From Hydractinia symbiolongicarpus (Eukaryota > Cnidaria > Hydrozoa > Anthoathecata > Hydractiniidae), in NCBI RefSeq assembly GCF_029227915.1, contig NC_079886.1:1984001-2048000 (forward strand): a DNA stretch of 64,000 nt. The letters run 5' to 3'. The notes beneath the pieces are model-generated. The model searched no databases. It was not told where the DNA came from and was given only the letters and a program-made list of their open reading frames with translations. Of the stretch, positions 10,751-24,560 are shown one piece after another (the first letter of the stretch is position 1; each line of letters starts with the position of its first letter). The position numbers and the translations under genes were made by a program.

Positions 10751-13700
10751 TTATCAAAAATGAAAACATTTTTGAAAACTACAAGTGTCATGCGTTTTAG
10801 TGGTGAAAAAATAATTTAAAAATTCGTTCGGGAAATGAGTTTACTCCCTGGGTACTTTCTTTGTATAATTTTGATTATACGGGCCGAGTCCGGGATTTAG
10901 GGGAAATCGCGGGTTTTCGTTTGCCGGCGATTAAACTTCATTTATTTAGCGTCTCATCAAAAATGAAAACATTTTTAAAAACTACAAGTCTCATGCGTTT
11001 TAGTGGTGAAAAAATAATTTAAAAAATCGTTCGGGAAATGAGTTTACTCCCTGGGTACTTTCTTTGTATACTTTTGACTATACGGGCCGAGTCTGGGATT
11101 TACGGAAAATCGCGTTATTTTGTTTGCCGGCGATTAAACTTCTTTTATTCAGCGTCTTATCAAAAATGAAAACATTTTTGAAATCTACAAGTGTCATGCG
11201 TTTTAGTGGTGAAAAAATAATTTAAAAATTCGTTTGGGAAATGAGTTTACTCCCTGGGTACTTTCTTTGTATACTTTTGACCATACGGGCCGAGTCCGGG
11301 ATTTACGGGAAATCGCGGGTTTTTGTTTGCCGGCGATTAAACTTCTTTTATTCAGCGTCTCATCAAAAATGAAAATATTTTTGAAAACTACAAGTCTCAT
11401 GCGTTTAAGTGGTGAAATAATAATTTAAAAAATCGTTCAGGAAACGAGTTTACTCCCTGGGTACTTTCTTTGTATACTTTTGACTATACGGGCCGAGTCT
11501 GGGATTTACGGGAAATCGCGGGTTTTTGTTTGCCGGCGATTAAACTTCTTTTATTCAGCGTCTCATCAAAAATGAAAACATTTTTGAAAACTACAAGTGT
11601 CATGCGTTTTAGTGGTGAAAAAATAATTTAGAAATTCGTTCGGGAAATGAGTTTACTCCCTGGGTACTTTCTTTAAATATTTTTGACTATACGGGCCGAG
11701 TACCGGATTTACGGGAAATCGCGGGTTTTCGCTTGCCGGCGATTAAACTTCTTTTATTCAGCGTCTTATCAAAAATGAAAACATTTTTGAAAACTACAAG
11801 TGTCATGCGTTTTAGTGGTGAAAAAATAATTTAAAAATTCGTTCGGGAAATGAGTTTACTCCCTGGGTACTTTCTTTGTATAATTTTGATTATACGGGCC
11901 GAGTCCGGGATTTAGGGGAAATCGCGGGTTTTCGTTTGCCGGCGATTAAACTTCATTTATTTAGCGTCTCATCAAAAATGAAAACATTTTTAAAAACTAC
12001 AAGTCTCATGCGTTTTAGTGGTGAAAAAATAATTTAAAAAATCGTTCGGGAAATGAGTTTACTCCCTGGGTACTTTCTTTGTATACTTTTGACTATACGG
12101 GCCGAGTCTGGGATTTACGGGAAATCGCGTTATTTTGTTTGCCGGCGATTAAACTTCTTTTATTCAGCGTCTTATCAAAAATGAAAACATTTTTGAAATC
12201 TGCAAGTGTCATGCGTTTTAGTGGTGAAAAAATAATTTAAAAATTCGTTTGGGAAATGAGTTTACTCCCTGGGTACTTTCTTTGTATACTTTTGACCATA
12301 CGGGCCGAGTCCGGGATTTACGGGAAATCGCGGGTTTTTGTTTGCCGGCGATTAAACTTCTTTTATTCAGCGTCTCATCAAAAATGAAAATATTTTTGAA
12401 AACTACAAGTCTCATGCGTTTAAGTGGTGAAAAAATAATTTAAAAAATCGTTCAGGAAACGAGTTTACTCCCTGGGTACTTTCTTTGTATACTTTTGACT
12501 ATACGGGCCGAGTCTGGGATTTACGGGAAATCGCGGGTTTTTGTTTGCCGGCGATTAAACTTCTTTTATTCAGCGTCTCATCAAAAATGAAAACATTTTT
12601 GAAAACTACAAGTGTCATGCGTTTTAGTGGTGAAAAAATAATTTAAAAATTCGTTCGGGAAATGAGTTTACTCCCTGGGTACTTTCTTTGTATAATTTTG
12701 ATTATACGGGCCGAGTCCGGGATTTAGGGGAAATCGCGGGTTTTTGTTTGCCGGCGATTAAACTTCTTTTATTCAGCGTCTCATCAAAAATGAAAACATT
12801 TTTGAAAACTACAAGTGACATGCGTTTTAGTGGTGAAAAAATAATTTAAAAATTCGTTCGGGAAATGAGTTTACTCCCTGGGTACTTTCTTTGTATAATT
12901 TTGATTATACGGGCCGAGTCCGGGATTTAGGGGAAATCGCGGGTTTTCGTTTGCCGGCGATTAAACTTCATTTATTTAGCGTCTCATCAAAAATGAAAGC
13001 ATTTTTAAAAACTACAAGTGTCATGCGTTTTAGTGGTGAAAAAATGATTTAAAAAATCGTTCGGGAAATGAGTTTACTCCCTGGGTACTTTCTTTAAATA
13101 TTTTTGACTATACGGGCCGGGTACCGGATTTACGGGAAATCGCGGGTTTTCGCTTGCCGGCGATTAAACTTCTTTTATTCAGCGTCTTATCAAAAATGAA
13201 AACATTTTTGAAAACTACAAGTGTCATGCGTTTTAGTGGTGAAAAAATAATTTAAAAATTCGTTCGGGAAATGAGTTTACTCCCTGGGTACTTTCTTTGT
13301 ATAATTTTGATTATACGGGCCGAGTCCGGGATTTAGGGGAAATCGCGGGTTTTCGTTTGCCGGCGATTAAACTTCATTTATTTAGCGTCTCATCAAAAAT
13401 GAAAACATTTTTAAAAACTACAAGTCTCATGCGTTTTAGTGGTGAAAAAATAATTTAAAAAATCGTTCGGGAAATGAGTTTACTCCCTGGGTACTTTCTT
13501 TGTATACTTTTAACTATACGGGCCGAGTCTGGGATTTACGGGAAATCGCGTTATTTTGTTTGCCGGCGATTAAACTTCTTTTATTCAGCGTCTTATCAAA
13601 AATGAAAACATTTTTGAAATCTACAAGTCTCATGCGTTTTAGTGGTAAAAAAATAGTTTAAAAATTCGTTCAAGAAATGAGTTTACTCCCTGGGTACTTT

Positions 13701-14880
13701 CTTTATATATTTTTGACTATACGGGCCGAGTACCGGATTTACGGGAAATCGCGGGTTTTCGATTGCCGGCGATTAAACTTCTTTTATTCAGCGTCTTATC
13801 AAAAATGAAAACGTTTTTGAAAACTACAAGTGTCATGCGTTTTAGTGGTGGAAAAATAATTTAAAAATTCGTTTGGGAAATGAGTTTACTCCCTGGGTAC
13901 TTTCTTTGTATACTTTTGACCATACGGGCCGAGTCCGGGATTTACGGGAAATCGCGGGTTTTTGTTTGCCGGCGATTAAACTTCTTTTATTCAGCGTCTC
14001 ATCAAAAATGAAAATATTTTTGAAAACTACAAGTCTCATGCGTTTAAGTGGTGAAAAAATAATTTAAAAAATCGTTCAGGAAACGAGTTTACTCCCTGGG
14101 TACTTTCTTTGTATACTTTTGACTATACGGGCCGAGTCTGGGATTTACGGGAAATCGCGGGTTTTTGTTTGCCGGCGATTAAACTTCTTTTATTCAGCGT
14201 CTCATCAAAAATGAAAACATTTTTGAAAACTACAAGTGTCATGCGTTTTAGTGGTGAAAAAATAATTTAAAAATTCGTTCGGGAAATGAGTTTACTCCCT
14301 GGGTACTTTCTTTGTATAATTTTGATTATACGGGCCGAGTCCGGGATTTAGGGGAAATCGCGGGTTTTCGTTTGCCGGCGATTAAACTTCATTTATTTAG
14401 CGTCTCATCAAAAATGAAAGCATTTTTAAAAACTACAAGTGTCATGCGTTTTAGTGGTGAAAAAATGATTTAAAAAATCGTTCGGGAAATGAGTTTACTC
14501 CCTGGGTACTTTCTTTATATATTTTTGACTATACGGGCCGAGTACCGGATTTACGGGAAATCGCGGGTTTTCGTTTGCCGGCGATTAAACTTCTTTTATT
14601 CAGCGTCTTACCAAAAATGAAAACATTTTTGAAAACTACAAGTCTCATGCGTTTTAGTGGTGAAAAAATAATTTAAAAAATCGTTTGGGAAATGAGTTTA
14701 CTCCCTGGGTACTTTCTTTGTATACTTTTGACCATACGGGCCGAGTCCGGGATTTACGGGAAATCGCGGGTTTTTGTTTTCCGGCGATTAAACTTCTTTT
14801 ATTCAGCGTCTCATCAAAAATGAAAATATTTTTGAAAACTACAAGTCTCATGCGTTTAAGTGGTGAAAAAATAATTTAAA
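10750..14880 (+). repeat. Interleaved 5-, 7- and 8-mer repeats
   Basis: The monomer with CGTTTGGGAAATGAG and GGTTTTTGTTTGCC recurs near 11,234, 12,249, 13,873 and 14,685, at spacings of 1,015, 1,624 and 812 bp (5, 8 and 4 monomers). The CTTTAAATATTTTTG variant sits at 10,657, 11,672 and 13,093, spacings 1,015 and 1,421 bp. Several overlapping duplications of different lengths explain this better than one clean higher-order unit. Confidence 0.75.
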
Positions 14881-17800
14881 AAATCGTTCAGGAAATGAGT
14901 TTACTCCCTGGGTACTTTCTTTGTATACTTTTGACTATACGGGCCGAGTACGGGATTTACGGGAAATCGCGGGTTTTCGTTTGCCGGCGATTAAACTTGT
15001 TTTATTTAGCGTCTTATCAAAAATGAAAACATTGTTGAAAACTACAAGTCTCATGCGTTTTAGTGGTGAAAAAATAATTAAAAAAATCGTTCTGAAAATG
15101 AGTTTATTCACAGGGTACTTTCTTTATATAGTTTTGACTATACGGGCCGAGTACCAGATTTACGGGAAATCGCGGGTTTTTGTTGGCTGGCGATTAAACT
15201 TCTTTTATTCAGCGTCTTATCAAAAATGAAAACATTTTTGAAAACTACAAGTCTCATGCGTTTTAGTGGTGAAAAAATAATTTAAAAAATCGTTCGGGAA
15301 ATGAGTTTACTCCCTGGGTACTTTCTTTGTATAGTTTTGAACATACGGGCCGAGTCCGGGATTTACGGGAAATCGCGGGTTTTCGTTTGCCGGCGATTAA
15401 TCTTCTTTTATTTAGCGTTTCATCAAAAATGAAAATATTTTTGAAAACTACAAGTCTCATGCGTTTAAGTGGTGAAAAAATAATTAAAAAAATCGTTCTG
15501 AAAATGAGTTTATTCACAGGGAACTTTCTTTATATACTTTTGACTATACGGGCCGAGTACGGGATTTACGGGAAATCGCGGGTTTTCGTTTGCCGGCGAT
15601 TAAACTTGTTTTATTTAGCGTCTCATCAAAAATGAAAACATTGTTGAAAACTACAAGTCTCATGCGTTTTAGTGGTGAAAAAATAATTTAAAAAATCGTT
15701 CGGGAAATGAGTTTACTCCCTGGGTACTTTCTTTGTATAGTTTTGAACATACGGGCCGAGTCCGGGATTTACGGAAAATCGCGGGTTTTCGTTTGCCGGC
15801 GATTAAACTTCTTTTATTTAGCGTTTCATCAAAAATGAAAACATTTTTGAAAACTACAAGTGTCATGCGTTTTAGTGGTGAAAAAATGATTTAAAAAATC
15901 GTTCGGGAAATGAGTTTACTCCCTGGGTACTTTCTTTATATATTTTTGACTATACGGGCCGAGTACCGGATTTACGGGAAATCGCGGGTTTTCGTTTGCC
16001 GGCGATTAAACTTCTTTTATTCAGCGTCTTATCAAAAATGAAAACATTTTTGAAAACTACAAGTCTCATGCGTTTTAGTGGTGAAAAAATAATTTAAAAA
16101 ATCGTTTGGGAAATGAGTTTACTCCCTGGGTACTTTCTTTGTATACTTTTGACCATACGGGCCGAGTCCGGGATTTACGGGAAATCGCGGGCTTTTGTTT
16201 GCCGGCGATTAAACTTCCTTTATTCAGCGTCTCATCAAAAATGAAAATATTTTTGAAAACTACAAGTCTCATGCGTTTAAGTGGTGAAACAATAATTTAA
16301 AAAATCGTTCAGGAAATGAGTTTACTCCCTGGGTACTTTCTTTGTATACTTTTGACTATACGGGCCAAGCCCGGGATTTACAGGAAATCGCGGGTTTTCG
16401 TTTGCCGGCGATTAAACTTCTTTTATTCAGCGTCTCATCAAAAATGAAAACATTTTGAAAAACTACAAGTCTCATGCGTTTTAGTGGTGAAAAAATGATT
16501 TAAAAAATCATTCGGGAAATCAGTTTACTCCCTGGGTACTTTCTTTGTATACTTTTGACTATATGGGCCGAGTACGGGATTTACGTGAAATCGCGGGTTT
16601 TCGTTTGCCGGCGATTAAACTTCTTTTATTCAGCGTCTCATCAAAAATGAAAATATTTTTGAAAACTACAAGTCTCATGCGTTTTAGTGGTGAAAAAATA
16701 ATTTAAAAAATCGATCGGGAAATGAATTTACTCCCTGGGTACTTTCTTTGCATACTTTTGACTATACGGGCCGAGTGCCGGATTTACGGGAAATCGCGGG
16801 TTTTACTTTGCCGGCGATTAAACTTCTTTTATTTAGCGTCTTATCAAAAATGAGAACATTTTTGAAAACTACAAATCTCATGCGTTTTAGTGGTGAAAAA
16901 ATAATTTAAAAAATCGTTCAGGAAATGAGTTTACTCCTTGAGTACTTTCTTTGTATACTCTTGACTATACGGGCCGAGTACCGGATTTACGGGAAATCGC
17001 GGGTTTTCGTTTGCCGGCGATTAAACTTCTTTTATTCAGCGTCTCATCAAAAATGAAAATATTATTGAAAACTACAAGTCTCATGCGTTTAAGTGGTGAA
17101 AAAATAATTTAAAAAATCGTTCAGGAAATGAGTTTACTCCCTGGGTACTTTCTTTGTATACTTTTGACTATACGGGCCGAGTACGGGATTTACGGGAAAT
17201 CGCGGGTTTTCGTTTGCCGGCGATTAAACTTGTTTTATTTAGCGTCTCATCAAAAATGAAACCATTGTTGAAAACTACAAGTCTCATGCGTTTTAGTGGT
17301 GAAAAAATAATTAAAAAAATCGTTCTGAAAATGAGTTTATTCACAGGGTACTTTCTTTATATACTTTTGACTATACGGGCCGAGTACCAGATTTACGGGA
17401 AATCGCGGGTTTTTGTTTGCTGGCGATTAAACTTCTTTTATTCAGCGTCTTATCAAAAATGAAAACATTTTTGAAAACTACAAGTCTCATGCGTTTTAGT
17501 GGTGAAAAAATAATTTAAAAAATCGTTCGGGAAATGAGTTTACTCCCTGGGTACTTTCTTTGTATAGTTTTGAACATACGGGCCGAGTCCGGGATTTACG
17601 GGAAATCGCGGGTTTTCGTTTGCCGGCGATTAATCTTCTTTTATTTAGCGTTTCATCAAAAATGAAAATATTTTTGAAAACTACAAGTCTCATGCGTTTA
17701 AGTGGTGAAAAAATAATTTAAAAAATCGTTCAGGAAATAAGTTTACTCCCTGGGTACTTTCTTTGTATACTTTTGACTATACGGGCCGAGTACGGGATTT

Positions 17801-19470
17801 ACGGGAAATCGCGGGTTTTCGTTTGCCGGCGATTAAACTTGTTTTATTTAGCGTCTCATCAAAAATGAAAACATTGTTGAAAACTACAAGTCTCATGCGT
17901 TTTAGTGGTGAAAAAATAATTAAAAAAATCGTTCTGAAAATGAGTTTATTCACAGGGAACTTTCTTTATATACTTTTGACTATACGGGCCGAGTACCAGA
18001 TTTACGGGAAATCGCGGGTTTTCGTTTGCCGGCGATTAAACTTCTTTTATTCAGCGACTTATCAAAAATGATAACATTTTTGAAAACTACAAGTCTTATG
18101 CGTTTTAGTGGTGAAAAAATAATTTAAAAAATCGTTCGGGAAATGAGTTTACTCCCTGGGTACTTTCTTTGTATAGTTTTGAACATACGGGCCGAGTCCG
18201 GGATTTACGGAAAATCGCGGGTTTTCGTTTGCCGGCGATTAAACTTCTTTTATTTAGCGTTTCATCAAAAATGAAAACATTTTTGAAAACTACAAGTGTC
18301 ATGCGTTTTAGTGGTGAAAAAATGATTTAAAAAATCGTTCGGGAAATGAGTTTACTCCCTGGGTACTTTCTTTATATATTTTTGACTATACGGGCCGAGT
18401 ACCGGATTTACGGGAAATCGCGGGTTTTCGTTTGCCGGCGATTAAACTTCTTTTATTCAGCGTCTTATCAAAAATGAAAACATTTTTGAAAACTACAAGT
18501 CTCATGCGTTTTAGTGGTGAAAAAATAATTTAAAAAATCGTTTGGGAAATGAGTTTACTCCCTGGGTACTTTCTTTGTATACTTTTGACCATACGGGCCG
18601 AGTCCGGGATTTACGGGAAATCGCGGGCTTTTGTTTGCCGGCGATTAAACTTCTTTTATTCAGCGTCTCATCAAAAATGAAAATATTTTTGAAAACTACA
18701 AGTCTCATGCGTTTAAGTGGTGAAACAATAATTTAAAAAATCGTTCAGGAAATGAGTTTACTCCCTGGGTACTTTCTTTGTATACTTTTCACTATACGGG
18801 CCAAGCCCGGGATTTACAGGAAATCGCGGGTTTTCGTTTGCCGGCGATTAAACTTCTTTTATTCAGCGTCTCATCAAAAATGAAAACATTTTGAAAAACT
18901 ACAAGTCTCATGCGTTTTAGTGGTGAAAAAATGATTTAAAAAATCATTCGGGAAATCAGTTTACTCCCTGGGTACTTTCTTTGTATACTTTTGACTATAT
19001 GGGCCGAGTACGGGATTTACGTGAAATCGCGGGTTTTCGTTTGCCGGCGATTAAACTTCTTTTATTCAGCGTCTCATCAAAAATGAAAATATTTTTGAAA
19101 ACTACAAGTCTCATGCGTTTTAGTGGTGAAAAAATAATTTAAAAAATCGATCGGGAAATGAATTTACTCCCTGGGTACTTTCTTTGCATACTTTTGACTA
19201 TACGGGCCGAGTGCCGGATTTACGGGAAATCGCGGGTTTTACTTTGCCGGCGATTAAACTTCTTTTATTTAGCGTCTTATCAAAAATGAGAACATTTTTG
19301 AAAACTACAAATCTCATGCGTTTTAGTGGTGAAAAAATAATTTAAAAACTCGTTCAGGAAATGAGTTTACTCCTTGAGTACTTTCTTTGTATACTCTTGA
19401 CTATACGGGCCGAGTACCGGATTTACGGGAAATCGCGGGTTTTCGTTTGCCGGCGATTAAACTTCTTTTA
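14880..19470 (+). repeat. 11-mer and 12-mer duplications
   Basis: Positions ~14,880-15,480 match ~17,110-17,710 at an offset of 2,233 bp (11 monomers). Positions ~15,480-17,035 match ~17,916-19,471 at 2,436 bp (12 monomers); for example GAACTTTCTTTATATAC is at 15,521 and 17,957. The change of offset by one monomer between the two stretches means one monomer was gained or lost near 15,480 or 17,710 after, or during, duplication. Confidence 0.8.
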
Positions 19471-19540
19471 TTCAGCGTCTTATCAAAAATGAAAACGTTT
19501 TTGAAAACTACAAGTCTCATGCGTTTTAGTGGTGAAAAAA

Positions 19541-19743
19541 TAATTTGAAAAATCGTTCTGAAAATGAGTTTACCTACAAGGTACTTTCTTTGTATACATT
19601 CGACTATAGGGGCCAAGCCCGGGATTTACAGGAAATCGCGGGTTTTCGTTTGCCGGCGATTAAACTTCTTTTATTCAGCGCCTAATCAAAAATGAAAATA
19701 TTTTTGAAAACTACAAGTCTCATCCGTTTTAGTGGTGAAAAAA
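19541..19743 (+). repeat. Marker monomer (CACAAGG type), copy 2
   Basis: Same diagnostic changes as at 68-270, except that it reads CCTACAAGG. It begins a new block directly right of the 12-mer duplication region, before the first Cassette A. Confidence 0.85.
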
Positions 19744-19947
19744 TAATTTAAAAAATCGTTCGGGAAATGAGTTTACTCCCTGGGTACTTTCTTTATACAC
19801 ATTCGACTATACGGGCCGAGTACGGGATTTACGGGAAATCGCAGGTTTTCGTTTGCCGGCGATTAAACTTCTTTTATTCAGCGTCTCATCAAAAGTGAAA
19901 ACATTTTTGAAAACTACAAGTCTCATGCGTTTTAGTGGTGAAAAAAT

Positions 19948-21571
19948 AATTTAAAAAGTCGTTCGGGAAATGAATTTACTCCCTGGGTACTTTCTTTGTA
20001 TACTTTTGACTCTGCGGGCCGAGTCCGGGATTTACGGGAAATCGCGGGTTTTCGTTTGCCGGCGATTAAACTTCTTTAAGTTAGCGTTTCATCAAAAATG
20101 AAAACATTTTTTAAAACTACAAGTCACATGCGTTTTAGTGGTGAAAAAATAATTTAAAAAATCGTTCGGGAAATGAGTTTACTCCCTGGGTACTTTCTTT
20201 ATACACATTCGACTATACGGGCCGAGTACGGGATTTACGGGAAATCGCAGGTTTTCGTTTGCCGGCGATTAACCTTCTTTTATTCAGCGTCTCATCAAAA
20301 GTGAAAACATTTTTGAAAACTACAAGTCTCATGCGTTTTAGTGGTGAAAAAATAATTTAAAAAATCGTTCGGGAAATGGATTTACTCCCTGGGTACTTTC
20401 TTTGTATACTTTTGACTATACAGGCCGAGTACGGGATTTATGGGAAATCGCGTGTTTTCGTTTGCCGGCAATTAAACTTCTTTTATTTAGCGTCTCATCA
20501 AAAATAAAAACATTTTTGAAAACTACAAGTCTCTTGCGTTTTAGTGGTGAAAAAATAATTTAAAAAATCGTTCGGGAAATGAGTTTACTCCCTGAGTACT
20601 TTCTTTGTATACTTTTGACTATACGGGCCGAGTACCGGATTTACGGGAAATCGCGGGTTTTCGTTTGCCGGCGATTAAACTTCTTTTATTCAGCGTCTTA
20701 TCAAAAATGAAAACATTTTTGAAAACTACAAGTCTCATGCGTTTTAGTGGTGAAAAAATAATTTAAAAAGTCGTTCGGGAAATGAATTTACTCCCTGGGT
20801 ACTTTCTTTGTATACTTTTGACTCTGCGGGCCGAGTCCGGGATTTACGGGAAATCGCGGGTTTTCGTTTGCCGGCGATTAAACTTCTTTAAGTTAGCGTT
20901 TCATCAAAAATGAAAACATTTTTTAAAACTACAAGTCACATGCGTTTTAGTGGTGAAAAAATAATTTAAAAAATCGTTCGGGAAATGAGTTTACTCCCTG
21001 GGTACTTTCTTTATACACATTCGACTATACGGGCTGAGTACGGGATTTACGGGAAATCGCAGGTTTTCGTTTGCCGGCGATTAACCTTCTTTTATTCAGC
21101 GTCTCATCAAAAGTGAAAACATTTTTGAAAACTACAAGTCTCATGCGTTTTAGTGGTGAAAAAATAATTTAAAAAATCGTTCGGGAAATGGATTTACTCC
21201 CTGGGTACTTTCTTTGTATACTTTTGACTATACAGGCCGAGTACGGGATTTATGGGAAATCGCGTGTTTTCGTTTGCCGGCAATTAAACTTCTTTTATTT
21301 AGCGTCTCATCAAAAATAAAAACATTTTTGAAAACTACAAGTCTCTTGCGTTTTAGTGGTGAAAAAATAATTTAAAAAATCGTTCGGGAAATGAGTTTAC
21401 TCCCTGAGTACTTTCTTTGTATACTTTTGACTATACGGGCCGAGTACCGGATTTACGGGAAATCGCGGGTTTTCGTTTGCCGGCGATTAAACTTCTTTTA
21501 TTCAGCGTCTTATCAAAAATGAAAACATTTTTGAAAACTACAAGTCTCATGAGTTTTAGTGGTGAAAAAAT
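19948..21571 (+). repeat. 4-mer doublet (812 bp): Cassette A, copies 1 and 2
   Basis: Two adjacent four-monomer units. In order the monomers carry GACTCTGCGGG (20,010 and 20,822 at CTCTG), TACACATTCG with CGCAGG, ACAGGCCGAG with TATGGG and CGCGTG, and CCTGAGTAC with GAGTACCGG. Shared rare markers such as AAGTCACATG at 20,121 and 20,933 fix the period at 812 bp. The second unit ends where CATGAGTTTTAG replaces CATGCGTTTTAG near 21,550. Confidence 0.85.
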
Positions 21572-24490
21572 AATTTAAAAAATCGTTCGTGAGATGAGTT
21601 TACTCCCTGGGTACTTTCTTTGTATACTTTTGACTATACGGGCCAAGTCCGGGATTTACGGGAAATCGCGGGTTTTCGTTTGCCGGCGATTAAACTTCTT
21701 TTAATCAGCGTCTCATCAAAAATGAAAACATTTTTGAAAACTACAAGTGGCATGCGCTTTAGTGGTGAAAAAATGATTTAAAAAATCGTTCGGGAAATGA
21801 GTTTACTCCCTGGGTACTCTCTTTGTATACTTTTGATTATACGGGTCGTGTCCGGGATTTACGGGAAATCGCGGGTTTTCGTTTTTGCCGGCGATTAAAC
21901 TTGTTTTATTTAGCGTCTCATCAAAAATGAAAACATTGTTGAAAACTACAAGTCTCATGCGTTTTAGTGGTGAAATAATAATTTAAAAAATCGTTCAGGA
22001 AATGAGTTTACTCCTTGAGTACTCTCTTTGTATACTCTTGACTATACGGGTCGTGTCCGGGATTTACGGGAAATCGCGGGTTTTCGTTTTTGCCGGCGAT
22101 TAAACTTGTTTTATTTAGCGTCTCATCAAAAATGAAAACATTGTTGAAAACTACAAGTCTCATGCGTTTTAGTGGTGAAAAAATAATTTAAAAAATCATT
22201 CGGGAAATCAGTTTATTCCCTGGGTACTTTTTTTGTATACTTTTGACTATACGGGCCGAGTACGGGATTTACGGGAAAGCGCGGGTTTTCGTTTGCCGGC
22301 GATTAAACTTCATTTATTCAGCGTTTCATCAAAAATGAAAACATTTTTAAAAACTACAAGTGTCATGCGTTTTAGTGGTGAAAAAATGATTTAAAAAATC
22401 GTTCGGGAAATGAGTTTACTCCCTGGGTACTTTCTTTATATATTTTTGACTATACGGACCGAGTACCAGATTTACGGGAAATCGCGGGTTTTCGTTTGCC
22501 GGCGATTAAACTTCTTTTATTCAGCGTCTTATCAAAAATGAAAACATTTTTGAAAACTACAAGTCTCATGCGTTTTAGTGGTGAAAAAATAATTTAAAAA
22601 ATCGTTTGGGAAATGAGTTTACTCCCTGGGTACTTTCTTTGTATACTTTTGACCATACGGGCCGAGTCCGGGATTTACGGGAAATCGCGGGATTTTGTTT
22701 GCCGGCGATTAAACTTCTTTTATTCAGCGTCTCATCAAAAATGAAAATATTTTTGAAAACTACAAGTCTCATGCGTTTAAGTGGTGAAAAAATAATTTAA
22801 AAAATCGTTCAGGAAATGAGTTTACTCCCTGGCTACTTTCTTTGTATACTTTTGACTATACGGGCCAAGCCCGGGATTTACAGGAAATCGCGGGTTTTCG
22901 TTTGCCGGCGATTAAACTTCTTTTATTCAGCGTCTCATCAAAAATGAAAACATTTTGAAAAACTACAAGTCTCATGCGTTTTAGTGGTGAAAAAATAATT
23001 TAAAAAATCATTCGGGAAATCAGTTTACTCCCTGGGTACTTTTTTTGTGTACTTTTGACTATACGGGCCGAGTGCGGGATTTACGGGAAATCGCGGGTTT
23101 TCGTTTGCCGGCGATTAAACTTCTTTTATTCAGCGTCTCATCAAAAATGAAAACATTTTTAAAAACTACAAGTCTCATGCGTTTTAGTGGTGAAAAATAA
23201 TTTAAAAAATCGTTCGGGAAATGAGTTTACTCCCTGGGTACTTTCTTTGTATACTTTTGACTATATGGGCCGAGTACGGGATTTACGTGAAATCGCGGGT
23301 TTTCGTTTGCCGCCGATTAAACTTCTTTTATTCAGCGTCTCATCAAAAATCAAAATATTTTTGAAAACTACAAGTCCCATGCGTTTTAGTGGTGAAAAAA
23401 TAATTTAAAAAATCGATCGGGAAATGAATTTACTCCCTGGGTACTTTCTTTGCATACTTTTGACTATACGGGCCGAGTGCGGGATTTACGGGAAATCGCG
23501 GGTTTTACTTTGCCGGCGATTAAACTTCTTTTATTTAGCGTCTTATCAAAAATGAGAACATTTTTGAAAACTACAAATCTCATGCGTTTTAGTGGTGAAA
23601 AAATATTTTAAAAAATCGTTCAGGAAATGAGTTTACTCCTTGAGTACTTTCTTTGTATACTCTTGACTATACGGGCCGAGTACCGGATTTACGGGAAATC
23701 GCGGGTTTTCGTTTGCCGGCGATTAAACTTCTTTTATTCAGCGTCTTATCAAAAATGAAAACGTTTTTGAAAACTACAAGTCTCATGCGTTTAAGTGGTG
23801 AAAAAATAATTTAAAAAATCGTTCAGGAAATGAGTTTACTCCCTGGCTACTTTCTTTGTATACTTTTGACTATACGGGCCAAGCCCGGGATTTACAGGAA
23901 ATCGCGGGTTTTCGTTTGCCGGCGATTAAACTTCTTTTATTCAGCGTCTCATCAAAAATGAAAACATTTTGAAAAACTACAAGTCTCATGCGTTTTAGTG
24001 GTGAAAAAATAATTTAAAAAATCATTCGGGAAATCAGTTTACTCCCTGGGTACTTTTTTTGTGTACTTTTGACTATACGGGCCGAGTGCGGGATTTACGG
24101 GAAATCGCGGGTTTTCGTTTGCCGGCGATTAAACTTCTTTTATTCAGCGTCTCATCAAAAATGAAAACATTTTTGAAAACTACAAGTCTCATGCGTTTTA
24201 GTGGTGAAAAATAATTTAAAAAATCGTTCGGGAAATGAGTTTACTCCCTGGGTACTTTCTTTGTATACTTTTGACTATATGGGCCGAGTACGGGATTTAC
24301 GTGAAATCGCGGGTTTTCGTTTGCCGCCGATTAAACTTCTTTTATTCAGCGTCTCATCAAAAATCAAAATATTTTTGAAAACTACAAGTCCCATGCGTTT
24401 TAGTGGTGAAAAAATAATTTAAAAAATCGATCGGGAAATGAATTTACTCCCTGGGTACTTTATTTGCATACTTTTGACTATACAGGCCGA
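20430..24490 (+). repeat. 20-mer unit, first copy (4,062-4,063 bp)
   Basis: This stretch is repeated directly to its right. Matching landmarks: AAGTCACATG at 20,933 and 24,995, and the CGTTTGGG monomer near 22,606 and 26,669. It holds two monomers with a 2-bp insertion (CGTTTTTGCC near 21,885 and 22,087) and two with a 1-bp loss (GTGAAAAATAATTT near 23,196 and 24,210); with a 1-bp gain near 25,381 these account for the 3-bp excess over 20 x 203. Confidence 0.85.
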
Positions 24491-24560
24491 GTGCGGGATT
24501 TATGGGAAATCGCGTGTTTTCGTTTGCCGGCAATTAAACTTCTTTTATTTAGCGTCTCAT
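24440..24560 (+). other. Hybrid monomer at the 20-mer duplication junction
   Basis: The left part reads GAAATGAATTTACTCC and TATTTGCATACTTTTG, a type that continues elsewhere (28,520, 29,740) as ACGGGCCGAGTGCGGG / TTTTACTTTGCC. Here it continues as ACAGGCCGAGTGCGGG, then TATGGG and CGCGTG, the Cassette A third-monomer type. The switch lies within about 24,480-24,505. GTGCGGG is left-type while ACAGG is right-type, so the switch is either slightly mosaic or carries one extra mutation. Confidence 0.8.
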
